64,000 bases of DNA from the NCBI GenBank assembly GCA_037127255.1, contig JBANSL010000012.1, forward strand, positions 36,881,115 through 36,945,114, given 5' to 3'. Of the stretch, positions 32,009 to 44,900 are shown piece after piece; within the stretch, counting starts at the first letter, position 1, and each line of letters opens with the position of its first letter. Source of the DNA: Persicaria tinctoria (lineage: Eukaryota > Streptophyta > Magnoliopsida > Caryophyllales > Polygonaceae). The translations under genes and the position numbers were made by a program. The notes below the pieces were generated by a model that searched no databases, had not been told where the DNA came from, and worked only from the letters and a program-made list of their open reading frames with translations.

Positions 32009-32800
32009 ATGCAGGACACCTTCGAGTATTTTGAAAGGGAAAGAGCGAGACAGTATGGAAAAGAATTGGAATATTTGAGATGGCTATACATCGTTGATGA
32101 GGAGGCATGGCTTGAGGGTGTACGCGCATTTAGGAAGCTCCGGGATTTGTCAATATCACCGCCAGAAGCCCCAATCCTGCTAGAAGGAGAATCTGAACCT
32201 GAGGTCGACTTTGACCAACAGCTAGTCGATGTCGACCCATCTCCAATCGATATTGATCTATCTCTAGTCAATACCCAGGTATGTCCTTCCGCTATCTCAA
32301 TTCCAACTTTGTCCTCTGACTTTGAAAAACCATTTGAAGAACCTCTAGAGGAAGAAGAGCCAGAAAAGAAGAAGTTGGACGTCGTTGCCCATGTTGTTTC
32401 AAAGTCACTTTTGCCTTATAAGGTGAAGGCTATCCCCGACGATGTTGAGCAACCGATGTTCATATTCAAGTATGGGGTCCTTGCAAAGTGGCATAAAGCT
32501 CCGTACGATGAGGTGGAAATATCTCTTCCCACTCCACCGTTTTGCTGTGGTGGAGACACGCAAACAAATCAACCAATGGAGCGAAAGAGGTATGATTTTG
32601 AGGTATGCAAATTTCCTTTATATATTCCTTTATGCATGCCAGCTGGAGCCCAGGAAGATGGATGGGTGGAGCCATGGAGCGTCCACTCGGGGAGGTTTAA
32701 CCTTCTTCACATGATGCCCCCAGATGACATCCCACGCTTCCCACCACCAGAGGAACGACCAGATCCACCTATACCTCCGGACAAAGATGAGCCCGGCTAA
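32009..32800 (+). CDS. ORF of unknown function in a non-autonomous Gypsy element (263 aa)
   Basis: The only substantial intact ORF of element A, starting 65 bp after the primer site where gag would begin, and followed by the shared 3' region. Residues 1-65 are charged and helical in look (FERERARQYGKELEYLRWL). Residues 69-90 are palindrome-coded heptads (VDFDQQL VDVDPSP IDIDLSL) with 21-bp period. Residues 110-125 are Glu/Lys-rich. The C-terminal half (YKVKAIPDDVEQPMFIFKYG to DDIPRFPPPEERP) is Pro/aromatic-rich with no CCHC, protease or RT motif. I do not recognise it. It could be a remnant gag N-terminus fused to an env-position protein, or a captured gene. Intactness suggests recent activity or chance. 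Confidence 0.5.
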   Translation: MQDTFEYFERERARQYGKELEYLRWLYIVDEEAWLEGVRAFRKLRDLSISPPEAPILLEGESEPEVDFDQQLVDVDPSPIDIDLSLVNTQVCPSAISIPTLSSDFEKPFEEPLEEEEPEKKKLDVVAHVVSKSLLPYKVKAIPDDVEQPMFIFKYGVLAKWHKAPYDEVEISLPTPPFCCGGDTQTNQPMERKRYDFEVCKFPLYIPLCMPAGAQEDGWVEPWSVHSGRFNLLHMMPPDDIPRFPPPEERPDPPIPPDKDEPG

Positions 32801-34280
32801 AGCTAAATGGAGAAAGTCGGCCTAGCGACTATAAAATCTAGAGCTTGTAAATAGACATTTATATTTTGGGACCTTTTGGACATTATTGCTTTTGTTTGTT
32901 TTTTTGGTTTTGAACTTTTAGTTTTTCTATTGTGGGTATTTCTGTTCTATATTTTTCAGGTCCATGGGGATAGAAGCAAGCTAAATCAGATTCGGCCTAG
33001 GCATTTACACTCGATATTATGAAGCCATGCACACCTGTCTAGTGAGTTTCTTTGTTTACCCTTGTTTTTATACAGTGAGGACACTGTAATGTTTAAGTAT
33101 GGGGTGGGGGAAGGGCTTACTTTGTGAATATTTGACATTATGTGTGCATATTTTTTTATTGCTTATACATGGCTATTTTGGAATTCATTATTGATTTATG
33201 GGCTTACATGCATGTTTTCCAAAATTTGAAAAAATGACCCCCATTTAAAATTTTGATTAGTGTCATGGAAGCTTATATTGAACTCGACGATGCAAAATTG
33301 GATTCATTAGAGATATAGCATGAAATTGCCTAGTAAAGGGAAGTCACAATGTAGTGCATATTTTCTTGAAAACCATGAAAGGAGGAAAAATTTGATGTTG
33401 CTTTTGACATATTGCTTGATAAGAGGATGGAGGACTTTATATTTCCATATAATGTGCTCATTGTTATATCCTATCCTTACCTATGCTTATGCATCACAAA
33501 AGTCATATATATGCCTTATTTCATATTATGCTCCACATGTTCTAAATATTTTCCATTCTTTACCTTATTTCCTATCCGGGGATTATGTTGAGAATGATGT
33601 CACATTATGGAGATTATTATATGGTTGTTGTGTTGTTATTATCATTATTTGGAGTTGGGTTGGAAATTGTTTGAAATATATGGAAAATTTAATGAGTGAA
33701 AGAAAATCCGATCACCTCAGAAGATAAAGGTAGATCGACCCTACTTACTGACTTAGTTCAGTGAGATGGGACACACATGTGAGGAGTCCAAAACACTAAG
33801 TATCCGGGGCCATTCATGACACCCGTATTTGTGACTCGCAAGAAGGCAGTGCTGAGGTTAGAGAGGTAAAAGCATTATTATTGAGAAAAGCATTATGGAA
33901 GGTGATGAATCAAAGGAAGAAGGGATGTGGTTAAGAAAGTTTGGAAATACTCCATTTTCTCGGATCGTTAGCACCACATGGCCAAAAACTACCCACCTTT
34001 AGCCTTTTACCAATCTACTCCTTATTGAGCTTAAATTAAAGTCCTCTTGATTATTAATGTTTTGTCACGTATGAATGATTTTGCATAACCCTCCTTTTGT
34101 GAGTAGATGTTGCTTTTTATTGCACATGCATGAATTTGTGACAGTAGTACCTTTTCGAGGATGGTAATTGATTGCAGGGTTATATGACAATGAATCTAAG
34201 ATGTTGAGAGTTTGAATTCTTCCCCTGAATGACAACTAAAAGTATTGCTTGAGGACAAGCAAACTTAAGTATGGGGTGTT
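32801..34280 (+). other. 3' non-coding region and polypurine tract of element A
   Basis: Same order as in elements X and B: GGAGAAAGTCGGCCTAGCG (32811); a pyrimidine tract ending TTTTTCAG (about 32958); ACACTGTAATGTTTAAGTAT (33081); a long conserved non-coding stretch; AGTATCCGGGG/CATTCATGACACCC (33798-33824); and GCTTGAGGACAAGCAAAC-TTAAGTATGGGG (about 34247-34276) ahead of the 3' LTR. This is the empty-site reference for the CACTA, solo LTR and SINE insertions of element X. The 135-codon frame at 33320 is not recognisable. Confidence 0.75.
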
Positions 34281-35914
34281 TGTTGTGAGCCTAATTTGCC
34301 ATGTTTTATAGTTACTTTTATATAGTTTTCTGCATGCATTTCATGCATTTGGGTTAGAATAATACAGAATATGTGTAGTATATGTTTATTTGCAATATAT
34401 GGAGGTCTACACAAGTTTTTGTTATATTTCGCAGAAATCGGACGCACTTTGGAGCTTAAAGAAAACTCATGGAGAAGCTAAGAATGGTGCAACCGGAGAA
34501 AATGCCATTTTTCTGCATTTATCATTCTGAATCAAGCTTTAATGTCTTCATGATAGTTGTAGCCCTCGGAAAGAGCTTTCCAACGCATGGTCATATGCGT
34601 CAATCCGACAAACGAGGACTCGGGAAAGTGCATTTTAAGAACAGAGCAAAAAGCTGAGAGATTTACTCGATCTCGAGTACATTTCCTCGATATCGACCCA
34701 AAGTGTCCGAGCAGTGCCTGGTTGAGGACGGGCCAGGTCGAGGAACTGAAGGCAGAGCTACCCGACTCCAGAGAGTTACCCGATATCGAGTACTTTACTC
34801 GATATCGGTAAGATCTGAAGACCAGCCCGGAGTCGAGGAAGACCACCTGATCGAGAAGCCGAGGACGAGAACATGTCGGGTTACACTCTACTCGAGATCG
34901 AGGACACTCCTCAAGATCGAGGACATCAGAAACACGCACCCGAGCATGTCGAGGAAGAGCAACCCGAGATGTCGAGCCACTGAAGTCGACGACATGATTT
35001 TACTCGAGATCGAGTAAGTCTCATCGAGATCGAAGAAACCTTCCAGAAGACGCGTAACGCGGTTTGCGCAATTCTACTCGGATTGAGATTCCTTGGGGCC
35101 GAAGATTGCCGATTCTATCAAGATCCATAATGGGAGAAAAGATTTATCCACTTGAAGACTTTTAGATATAATTTCCTTTTTAGATTTAATTCCCTTATTG
35201 CATTTATTTATCTTTAATGTTTTAGATATAGATTTAGATATAGATATAGATATTCTATCCTTGAATAGCAAGGAGTAGAAGGCTATAAATAAAGCCCATG
35301 GGGCTGATTTTAGAAAAAAATCCAATTCACAAGCTAGAGAAGTAGTTCACAGAGACGGTTTAGGAGTTAAGAGGTTTTAGGGTTTTGGCGTTCAACGAGA
35401 GTTGGATCGCCGGGATTGTAAAGTCTTTGAATTTAGTTTAATACAAGTTGTTATTTCCTTTTAATCGATGTCTGAGGTTGCGATGAAGCGCGAGTAGTCC
35501 ACCCACTTCTAGGGTTGGGGCGAGTCCGACGTTAGCCATGCGTGTTTAAGGTAAAGATCCGACTTTTATCATGTTTTGAGCATCCACTACTTGTTATGTG
35601 TTTATTACCCATCTAATGGAGGTCCATGCTAACAACATGGATTGTAAACATAAAATCAGTAGAGATAATTAGGGTTTCTTGAAAGAGTTGTCTAATTATT
35701 GGAAAAGGCGAAAGCTTGATCCTTTGATGCAATTCACATGATTATCTGTTTTATTTCTGCCTTATACATGCTTGGTTATCGTTGTTGCAAACCCAAATCT
35801 TGGAAGTATTTTACATAAAGTTTAGTTCGAAATCCCAAAGCATTTGTCTTTACTTTATTTCGTTTTAGTTTTCTGTCTTCCTCGATATCGAATAGCACTC
35901 CTCGATATCGAGTA
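34281..35914 (+). mobile_element. 3' LTR of element A, truncated, with intact TATA
   Basis: Starts TGTTGTGAGCC and follows the 5' LTR to a palindrome at about 35914 (TCGATATCGAGTAC), where it joins a different gag sequence. It lacks the last 375 bp or so (U5). TATA box GCTATAAATAAAG lies at 35282. Palindromes at 34666-35035 and 35881-35914. The breakpoint falls at or in a palindrome copy, so recombination between palindromes of two elements could have made the join. Confidence 0.85.
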
Positions 35915-35919
35915 CCTTT

Positions 35920-37270
35920 CGTAGAAGAAGAGTTGAACAACACATTGCTATAAATCAAACAATGGGTGATAACGTTAATCATTTAGCCGAACTCGAGCGA
36001 CTGATGGGTCAGAGAGATCTAAAGAATGCTGCTCTACAAAAAGAGCTTACTAATCGACAAATTATGGCGAATCCACTACCACAACCCCAAGGGCCGCAAA
36101 CTCTAGGAGAGCGTATGGATCCAGCTCAGTACCTACCTCAACCGGGTGTAATTCTTCCTACATTAACACCCGCCAATTTATAGCTAAAGCCTGCATTGTT
36201 GAATATGATAAGACAGAACATGTTCAATGGGCTTCCTGCTGAGAGCCCCCATCAGCCCATATCCACATTCAAAGAATTGATGGATACAGTGAAGGTTCAA
36301 GGTGTCCCCCCCTGAAGAGTTCTTAATGCGATCATTCTCCTTCTCACTTGCTAGAAAAGCTAGACACTGGTACAATTCTATCCCTGCTGGCACTATCACC
36401 ACTTGGGAGGAATTGTCATCTGAGTTCCTGAATCAGTTCTTCCCGCCAGCCAAGACTGATGAGATGAAGCGGAAGATAAATTCTTTCATGGTTGGTGCTG
36501 GGGAGAACATTGATGAGTCGTGGGAGAGATTTAAAGATCTTTTATTTGAGTGTCCTCACCATGGTATAACGAAGCTGAATCTGTTGGAAATTTTCTACAA
36601 AGCTGTCAGTGACAACACTAGAGTGCTAATGGACTCCTCATCTGGAGGAGAATTTCTCGAAATGGGAGCTGAAGATGCTTGGGCGTTCATCGAGAAGATC
36701 ACTAAGCGATGTGGGAAGTACTCACAACCCAGGGCTATTTCTAATGCCAAAAGAGGTTCAGGGATCTTCGAAGTGGGAGCTTAAACCTTCAAGGATGCTA
36801 GATATGATGCATTGGCTTCTGAAATCAAACATCTGAGCTCAGCATTGGAGAAGTCTTTGTTTGTCAATGAAGTGAGTGCTACTACAAACACCAAACCAGT
36901 GCCTTGTCAGTTTTGTAAAGCTCAAGATCACACCATTTCTGGCTATCAGATTTATGCCTCTCAAGATATCGGCAGTCAGGAGGAGGAAGCAAATTACATG
37001 GGGAATTATAATAGGGGTCAAGGCTATAACAGGAACTTCAATAATTACAACCCTCGAGTGAGGAATCACCCCGGATTTTCATGTGCTAATAAGAAAGCTG
37101 CAGAATCGCCACCACCTGGATTCCCACCGAAAGGCGAACCTTAGAAGGATAAAATGGAGTTGATGATGGAACAACTTATGGGCACCGTTCAGAATCTGGC
37201 TGGCGAAGTACAAAACCTTAGTAAGAGCCAAAAGATGCTTGTGACATAAGTAGCTCAACAGGCCAACAAT
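35920..37270 (+). pseudogene. Gypsy (Athila/Tat-like) gag pseudogene
   Basis: Successive frames 35962-36183, 36302-36784 and 36812-37144 make one gag. It begins MGDNVNHLAELERLMGQRDL. The Retrotrans_gag core has PPEEFLMRSFSFSLARKARH-WYNSIPAGTITTWEEL, FLNQFFPPAKTDEMKRKI, and ESWERFKDLLFECPHHGI. Then comes a degraded knuckle CQFCKAQDHTISGYQ (final Cys lost) and a Gln/Asn-rich tail. Lesions are a stop at 36181, a frame change near 36300 and a stop near 36782. It is a better gag than any in element A, so it belongs to a different, probably autonomous, element whose LTR and pol are missing on either side. Confidence 0.85.
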
Positions 37271-37866
37271 GCCCCTAGACAGAATGGTCTTTGAAACAGA
37301 ACGTGGAGGTGGAGTGGACCACTTTGGGATTATGTTGATAACTTGATATAGTTAGCAGAACAGCAGGAGGGGGGTAACAAGACATGATGGTAGACCACCT
37401 CCTCTCTATACTTTGATTTATTTTTAGACTTAGCAATGTTTATTTGTATATATTTTGATTTGAAATGTTATATAATTATTTATTTATATCTCATTGGTCT
37501 TAACATCTAGGTGGCTCTTTTTAGTATAAATGTATACATCTTTGCAAGACCTTTAAAATGATATATATATCATATATATTTGCCGTGTCCGTGTCCTATG
37601 TTTTTTGAAATTGCCGTTTCCCCGTGTCTTCCCGTGTCCGTGTCCTGTGTCCGTTTCCGTTTCCGTGCTACATAGGATCTAACAATCAAAAACAAAAGCT
37701 TTTGATCATTGGATTGATCCGGGACATCCCCGCCCTTCCACACACTCAGACTCGCCCACTAAGAGACGACACCGACGGTGAAAAAAGGAGGCCAAGGGTG
37801 GCCGGAAAAACCACCCAGGTCGGAAAACTCTCTCTTCTAAATTTAGCAAGGTTTCTAACCCTCTTC
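37271..37866. other. Intergenic stretch with GTGTCC/CGTTTCC repeats
   Basis: AT-rich sequence followed at about 37583-37670 by a low-complexity cluster of CCGTGTCC and CCGTTTCC units, then a moderately GC-rich piece with a short frame (37624-37902) that I cannot assign. No gene supported. Confidence 0.4.
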
Positions 37867-37982
37867 CCTATAATAGTTGCCTTTAAAAGTTGGGGCGAGT
37901 GAGAATCGAACCCGGCCACGGAGACACACACACACACAATACTCCCCCATAAATACACTTTACCAATTGAGCCAAGCCCAAA
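37867..37982 (-). mobile_element. tRNA-like SINE head (second type)
   Basis: On the minus strand GGGCTTGGCTCAATTGGTAA (A box TGGCTCAATTGG) and, about 60 bp later, GGGTTCGATTCTCACTCG (B box). Between them is a (TG)n stretch longer than a tRNA variable loop. I found no clear target duplication. It differs from the 10820-10918 insert in sequence. Confidence 0.5.
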
Positions 37983-37984
37983 AT

Positions 37985-38775
37985 TTATTCAATCCCCAAT
38001 GACCTTATTTATAGTATTCAATCTCCGCTCTCTAAGGAAATAATACTCTATCTATATCTAAAATTATCTATCTAAAGATAAATGATAAAACTTTAAAGAA
38101 AAACAAATAAATCTCTAATGTAAGTCTAACTAAAGTGGATAAATATCTTCCATCTTGATAGATCTTCACATGTAGTTGACAATGCCTTTGCTTGCAAGTA
38201 TCCCACAATTGCTCGGACTCCAATCGTTCTTGAATCAGATTGATCACTAGGAGTACTCGACATTGAGTAAACTACTCGACGTTGAGTAGTTCTTCTTCTT
38301 TTTGGATTCCTACTCGAGCTTGGCTACAATCTGGTGCTCGACTGGTACTCGACATTGAGTACACTCCTCGATGTCGACTAGAATTGTGCTCTCGTGTGGG
38401 TTGCTCGTCGATCTCGTGTGATGAAGCTGAAGTCGACCACATAGTACTCGATATGGACTAGTTTGGTCGATATCGACTAGTCTTGTCGAGTGCTTCCTTT
38501 CTTCTCTTCTGCTCGATATGGACTGGTTCAGCTCCTGTTTGACCTCAAACTTTCTGTATTGGACGTCGAGCTTTTCCATGGTTTCCTTCCTTTCTCTGAA
38601 TTGCTTTAAACTGCCTCGATTTCTGCGAAATTAAACAGAAACTAGTGTAGACTACATAATTTGACAAATAAGCATAAACTACATAGATTATGTACTATTA
38701 ACCCAATAATATGAAATGTATGCAGAAATCGATATAAAACTTAATATAAAACATCGCAAAATAGGCTCACATCAA
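37985..38775 (-). mobile_element. Gypsy LTR fragment (start half)
   Basis: On the minus strand it starts near GATGTGAGCCTATTTTGCG (38774) and proceeds through palindromes (38253-38530; doublets with 9-bp spacers such as TCGACATTGA-N9-TCGACGTTGA) to the TATA region (TACTATAAATAAGG, about 38012). It matches 27480-28282 in order and much of its sequence. The downstream half is missing. Confidence 0.8.
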
Positions 38776-40004
38776 CCGGCTATCACTTGCTACCCCCATT
38801 TGCAAAAGTAGCAAATGACACCCCTGCTATTTTGAACCCCCGTGCCAAAGTATATCAAAAGTGGTCTTTCCTTTGCCATTAATTCATCCTTCCTTCTGCA
38901 TTTTGCTTTCGTACAGTGAGCCATTAATTCGAACAGTTCCACATTTCCTTCATCAGATTTTTCTTCCTTAGCCATTAATTCGCATTATTAAAAAGAATTA
39001 TATATTCGCTTACATATAGAGTGCGTACGCTGATTTAATAAATAAATAAAAAAAGTGTGAGTGTGCATTGCGAGTGTGCAAATCCGCACATTCACAATGC
39101 GCCACAAATCTTGCAAGACGCCGTATGTTGACAGTGTATATAGTAAGCCCGTAATAATAATAACTGAGTCACCGTAATAATTTATGGTGGTCAACGATAA
39201 AATTATTAAAAATTAGTGTAGACTTCTCAAATATTTATCCAGTTCCATTATCATGTATTATGTATAGTGTTCGATCTCTCCAAAATTTGACTCATTCCCT
39301 CGACACGTTTACAAGATATAATTCTTCCAAGTTCCAACTCAACCGGTGAATCTGCTTTTAGGTAACCAATTGAATTGACCATTGCATAATTTGCATCTGT
39401 CAAGGAAGTTTCCTCGCCCAAACATTATTGCACGTTATTAAAATGACATTCAAAAGGTCTCCCTTGCCAATATAACTTGACTCTTGTAAAAATGTTTATT
39501 CTAATTTTACATGCTCTTTTTTTCCGTAATTTATAGGAGTAAGGTTTATCGCCTTTTTTAAGTTAGGATATGTAACTTGGCTTTTCTCTTTAATCGACAA
39601 CGGATCGTGGTTGTGTTTGTAGTCTTCGAAGATCTTTCATCTAGGTGGATGCGATTCACACATCCTCAAGAGTCGCTCTTCTTGGTTGGAGTACTGTCTT
39701 GAGTCTTTGCATTCTCCCACGTTCTTGACACTCGTGGCGCGTACGTATTGATTCTCCTTCGATTTCTCTGCTAGCTGACAACTTGTATGGGCTTGTTGGG
39801 TTTTTTATTTCTTCTCTGATGTTTTGTGTTATTATGTATTATTTATATGGATGGATTTCCGTTTGCCTACTCGAGTATCAGGTATGTCTGAACTCGAATT
39901 TTTACCTAATAAAAAAAATTAGACTTTGATTGGAGGTAATTACTTGTTTTCCTAGAATTTGAAAAAATATAATCAAGCATGATAGCTAGTGATCTTTCAC
40001 ATGG
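38776..40004. other. AT-rich intergenic DNA with a possible LINE 3'-end scrap
   Basis: No ORF of interest. 39540-39928 reads like a retroposon tail: a T-rich non-coding stretch ending CTAATAAAAAAAATT. I could not find a coding part or duplication. The rest is featureless. Confidence 0.3.
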
Positions 40005-40861
40005 GTAGTGGCGGAGCCAAAACAAAATCGAGAGGGGACTAAAAAAAAATTCAATTTTTTTTAATATATATATATCTATCCTACATACTATCTTCAATCA
40101 GAAAACGTGTGTTAAAGTGTTATCTTCTAATTGATTTTAGCTAATTCAACAGACCCCATATTTCCTACTCTTTTATTCCCCCCCCTACCTTCCCTTCCAA
40201 TCCCTTCCCTTCCGTTCAAATAATCATTTTTTAAAAAAAATAGCAATTGTTTTTAATCTTTGAAATAACCAATAAATTTATTTTAAAATATTAAATTAAT
40301 ATAAGTTTAATCTGTGTCGGAAATAGTTCTTTTATAAGTTTTTAATCCCTTCCCTTCCGTTCAAATAATCTTTGAAATAGCAATTGTTTTTAATCTGTGT
40401 CGGAAATAGTTCTTTTATAAGTTTATTAATTTGTATAAGTTTAAGTCAAAATTTTAAACTAATATTTTATTTAATTGTATAATATTTTTTTTTTATTTTT
40501 AAAAAATAGCGCCATGGCCCTGGAACTGTAGTATTATATATATAAATTACAATGTTTTTTAAGAATATATTAGAAAAAATATTAAATGTGTGAGTTAAAT
40601 AGTTACTTTATGTTTAAAAAGCTAAGACATTTTTTTAACAAAATAAAGTTATAGGGATTTAAACTTAAGATGTCAAGGTTCAAAATTTTGCAAGCCATAC
40701 AAACTATGCTAAACATACTTTACAATTTTGTTATCCTTTTTAACTTTTTTTAACCTTTAAATTATCAAAAAATTTAGAAAAACACACACACATTTTTTAT
40801 TTTTTGCTTCCGAACTAGAGGGGGCTCGAGCCACCTCATGTCTCATCGCTCCGTCCCTGAA
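40005..40861. mobile_element. Possible non-autonomous hAT-like element
   Basis: The left end TAGTGGCGGAGCC and the right end (reverse complement CAGGGACGGAGCG) match the degenerate CAGNGGCGGANC terminus common in plant hAT-like elements. Both ends carry a nearby GAGGGG/GAGGGGGC motif pointing inward. The interior is AT-rich, without transposase. The 8-bp flanks are only partly alike, so the ends are approximate. Confidence 0.4.
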
Positions 40862-41663
40862 GCATGGATACATATGGAATCGATTATATACATAATTGTT
40901 TTAAAAGAAAATATTTTTTAAAAAATATGGTCAAACATATACAAAATTGATGTCTATGCGCAGAGAAAAAATGAATTTAGTATTATTGTATTTTTTTTAT
41001 TTTACATTTTTAATGTCAAAAATTGCACATTATAAATGAAACTATACTTGTGACAGACTAAATCTACACCGTCCACTTGTCCACCATCGGCAATGCTCTG
41101 CAGCAGCCATCCCAAACGCGACACGTGTCCCCTCCATTTAACTTGCCATCATACAGTATGCTGCGTTTAATTTGTTTTTAACCCCGTAACGACGTCGTTG
41201 CATGCTATATATCAAGAAAAGCAATTTAAGCGCTGAAACACTTGGTTGATGCAATTATTACATGCGATACTAATGCGGATACTAGCTCTAGTAACCCAGC
41301 CATTCGATACTTGCCATTTTCACCATTTTTTTATTCAAATTAATCCTAGTATCGATTCTACGAATTGCCGATAAACATGGCCTTACTAGTTCCTACCTCC
41401 ACAGCTCCACTTACAGATATCTCATAGTTTTCTCCGCATATACCCTAATAGAAATCAGGTGATCCATAGAAAAACTTCTGGTATATATATACATATTCAG
41501 GCCTCTCATCTAAATATGTTTAATTAAACCACTCATATTTTATCAAAGATCGAGGTCACCAAATGAACAAATAAGGAAGCCTTAATTTACAAAAATACTT
41601 GTCACCCAAAACAATAATCGATCACCGACAACTGCAAAAAAATTGCGTATGTCAAAAAGGAAG
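40862..41663. other. Intergenic DNA, nothing recognised
   Basis: AT-rich with a short GC-richer island near 41060-41120. No ORF, repeat or RNA motif that I can support. Confidence 0.5.
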
Positions 41664-41915
41664 TTTTTTTTTTGTTTTTTTTATACAGTAGGCAAACATT
41701 AGAATATCTTTATACAAGATCATTCTTGATATCATCATCCAGACGGATGATGTTACAAAGATCCCTATTCAAGAGAGAGTAGAAGTATTACATTCATTAC
41801 TACATTTAGCTATATAGTCAGTTGCACCGTTAGCTTCTCGGAAGCAATGTTGGATCTGGGCCGTCGAGATCTCCATATTCAACCTCTTGATTCTCTCAAT
41901 GGCTCGAAGTGCCTC

Positions 41916-44900
41916 CTACGAGGGAGTTTGTAGATCTTGAGTTGCTTTAACTACATCCAAATTATCACATTCAACTATAATATTTGTCCACCCTCTAGTT
42001 CGGGTTAATTCTAGCCCCTTACACACGACAAGGGATTCTGTTAAGAAGACAGTTCCCCTGAAAACTTCACTATGATAAATATCAATAACCTCGCCATGCC
42101 AGTTTCGAACAATAATCCCAATATGGCATTCCTCAGATTGTCTAACGGATCCATCTACATTTATTTTGTATGTGTTCAGCAGAGGTTTAATCCATTTGGA
42201 GTGTTTAATTCTTCTTTTCCGGTGTATTGTTGTATCCTTTACTTGTGAATTCGTCCATTCATTTATGGCTTTGATTGCCTTAATATTGATAGTCTCTATG
42301 CTCTCTATATTTTTATTTTTGAAAATAATATTGTTTCTAGCTTCCCAAATGGCATGCCAAATTATGCAAAGTTTTCCAAAATGTACATTGCTTCTATAGA
42401 TAGCTTCCATATTCTTGGTAGATGCCAGGGGCGTCCCAATACCAATGAAGCAGTTTCCCATATCTGCTTCAGATTTGTCTATAATTTCTTTTGTGTATAG
42501 ACAGTGAAGGAGCAGATGATCATTATCTTCTCTAGTGTCACAAAAACAAAAACTAGAGGGGACTCTATTGAAGAATCTATTTAATCTTTCTTTTGTAGCT
42601 AACCCATTAATTGCGATTTTCCAAATGAAGTGTTGGCTTCGTGGAGGGATGTGAATCTTCGAAATCTAGGAGTTACTACCATTGTTTGGGTTGTGGGGAA
42701 TTGTATGTTTTTCCGAGCATTTAGTAGTAAAGACATCGTCTCTACTATATTTCCATATTAGTCTATCTGGGGCATTCCAATCTGGCAGCTTTATGTGTAT
42801 AATTTGATGGACAATCTGTGTCGGAAATAGTTGGTTCAGGAGATTGGTATTCCATTGGTTATCTTGTGTTATCAATTGGGATACCATCATGTCCAGATTA
42901 TGATCACCTGTATATCTTTCTAAGGTTCCCTCTAACCAAGGGTCTGTCCAGACATTGACCTTTTCACCATTCCTTATGATCCATAGAAGACCATTTTGGA
43001 ATCGATCTTTGAGTTTCAGGAGACTGCCAAATTGCCAGGATGTATTATGGATGTTGAGGTCATTGATATTATTATTTCGTAAGTACTTCTCATTGATTAC
43101 TTTTACCCAAATGTTGTTAGGTTGGTGTAGAGTTTCCATAGCAGTTTCATCTCAAGCGAGATGTTCTGCTCTTCAGCAGTTCGGATACCTAAGCCACTCA
43201 AAGCGTTGGGAGAGCATATTTTATTTACCTGGTCGATCTTCCTGAGGATTTCCTTAGGAAGAAGAAAACTTTGCATAAGGTAGTTAGTTTTTGAGCTGAG
43301 ATTAGCTTTTATAAGTGTTGTTCTCCCTGCTTGAGACAAGGACGAGGACTTCCATTTAGGAAGCTGTTTTTGAAGGTTTTGTATGGCCTCATCAAAAACA
43401 CAGTTTTTTACCCTGCCATTTATTATTGGGATTCCCATATATTTCTCCATACCCCTAGCAACCGGGATATTCATCTGGTGCGCCAAGTTTCTAGCTAAAT
43501 CTGGTGCCACATTCTTTGAGAATTGGATCGAGCTCTTTTGATAATTAATGGTTAATCCCGACTTGTTGGAGAAGTCATTAATTATGTTATTAATGGTATC
43601 AAGACTTTTATAAGACGGTTCAGCGAAGATCAAGGTGTCATCCGCAAATGTTAGGAACGGTATAGATTGACCAGTAGGAGTAAGCTTAATTCCCACTAGA
43701 GCATCATCCTGAGAAGATTCTAGTTGGAGCTCTCTAGCTAGGCGTTCCATGATAATGACAAATAGATAAGGAGCAAGAGGATCTCCCTGTCTGATTTCTC
43801 TTTGTGGTTTAAACTGTTTAACCGGTATATTATTGACCAAAACCGAAAAAGTAGGGGTGGTTATACATTTCATCACCCATTGAATCCATTGGGGATGGAA
43901 TCCAAATTTCTTAAGTGATGCCTCAATAAATTTCCAGTTGAATTTATCATATGCTTTCTCCATATCCAGTTTAAGCGCCATCCATCCCCTCTTGCTTTTC
44001 CGCTTATGGAAGGAGTGGAAGATCTCATGGGCTATAAGCGTGTTGTCTTGGATAGATCTTCCTTCTACAAAGGCTCCTTGGAAAGGATTTATAATATTAG
44101 GGAGAATTGGCTTGAGTCTATTTGCTAGTAGTTTGGTAATAATTTTATAAATAGTGTTTCAAAGGCTAATTGGTCTAAAATGATGAATATTGGTAGGATT
44201 ATCATTTTTTGGCACTAAAGCTATGAAGGTTTGATTTATTTCTGAGAGAAACGTTCCCGAGTGGAAGAACGCTTTAATTGTTTTGCAGACGAAATTTTCC
44301 ACTATATCCTAGTATTCGGAATAGAATTCAAGAGGAAAGCCATCTGGTCCTAGGGATTTGTCTTCAGCCATGCTAAGGATAGTATTTTTTATTTCGGTTA
44401 CCGTTGGTTCTTTTACTAAATTTTCATTTTGCTCAATCGAAATTTCATTTGTTATGTGTTTTATTTCTCTTGGATCAATGTTAATCATGTTTTGAGAGAC
44501 ATACCTCTCAGCCAATTCAATAGTGATTTGTTCTCTAATTATTTCTTTGTCTGTTATTAACTCCCCTGTCTTGGAGACAAAGCTAACAGTAGCATTCTTG
44601 TTGCTTCTGATCTTGGCCATTGCTTGATAGTACTTAGTATTTTTATCGGCTTGTTGAAGAAATCTGCTTCTTGCCCTTTGTTTCCAAAACCTGTGACTAA
44701 ATTTCATAATTTGTAATAATTTGTTTTCTAATATTTCTAAGCGTTCAACATCCTTAGCTGCGAGAGTACCCCATGAAAGAGAGTCTTGCAGCTTCTTGAT
44801 GTGTGGATAAAAAATCTGTAATTGCCTATCTAAGTTGTTCTTGTGGGTTTTGCACCACAATTTGGTATTATTTTTGAGTAATTTTTGCTTTTGAACCAAT

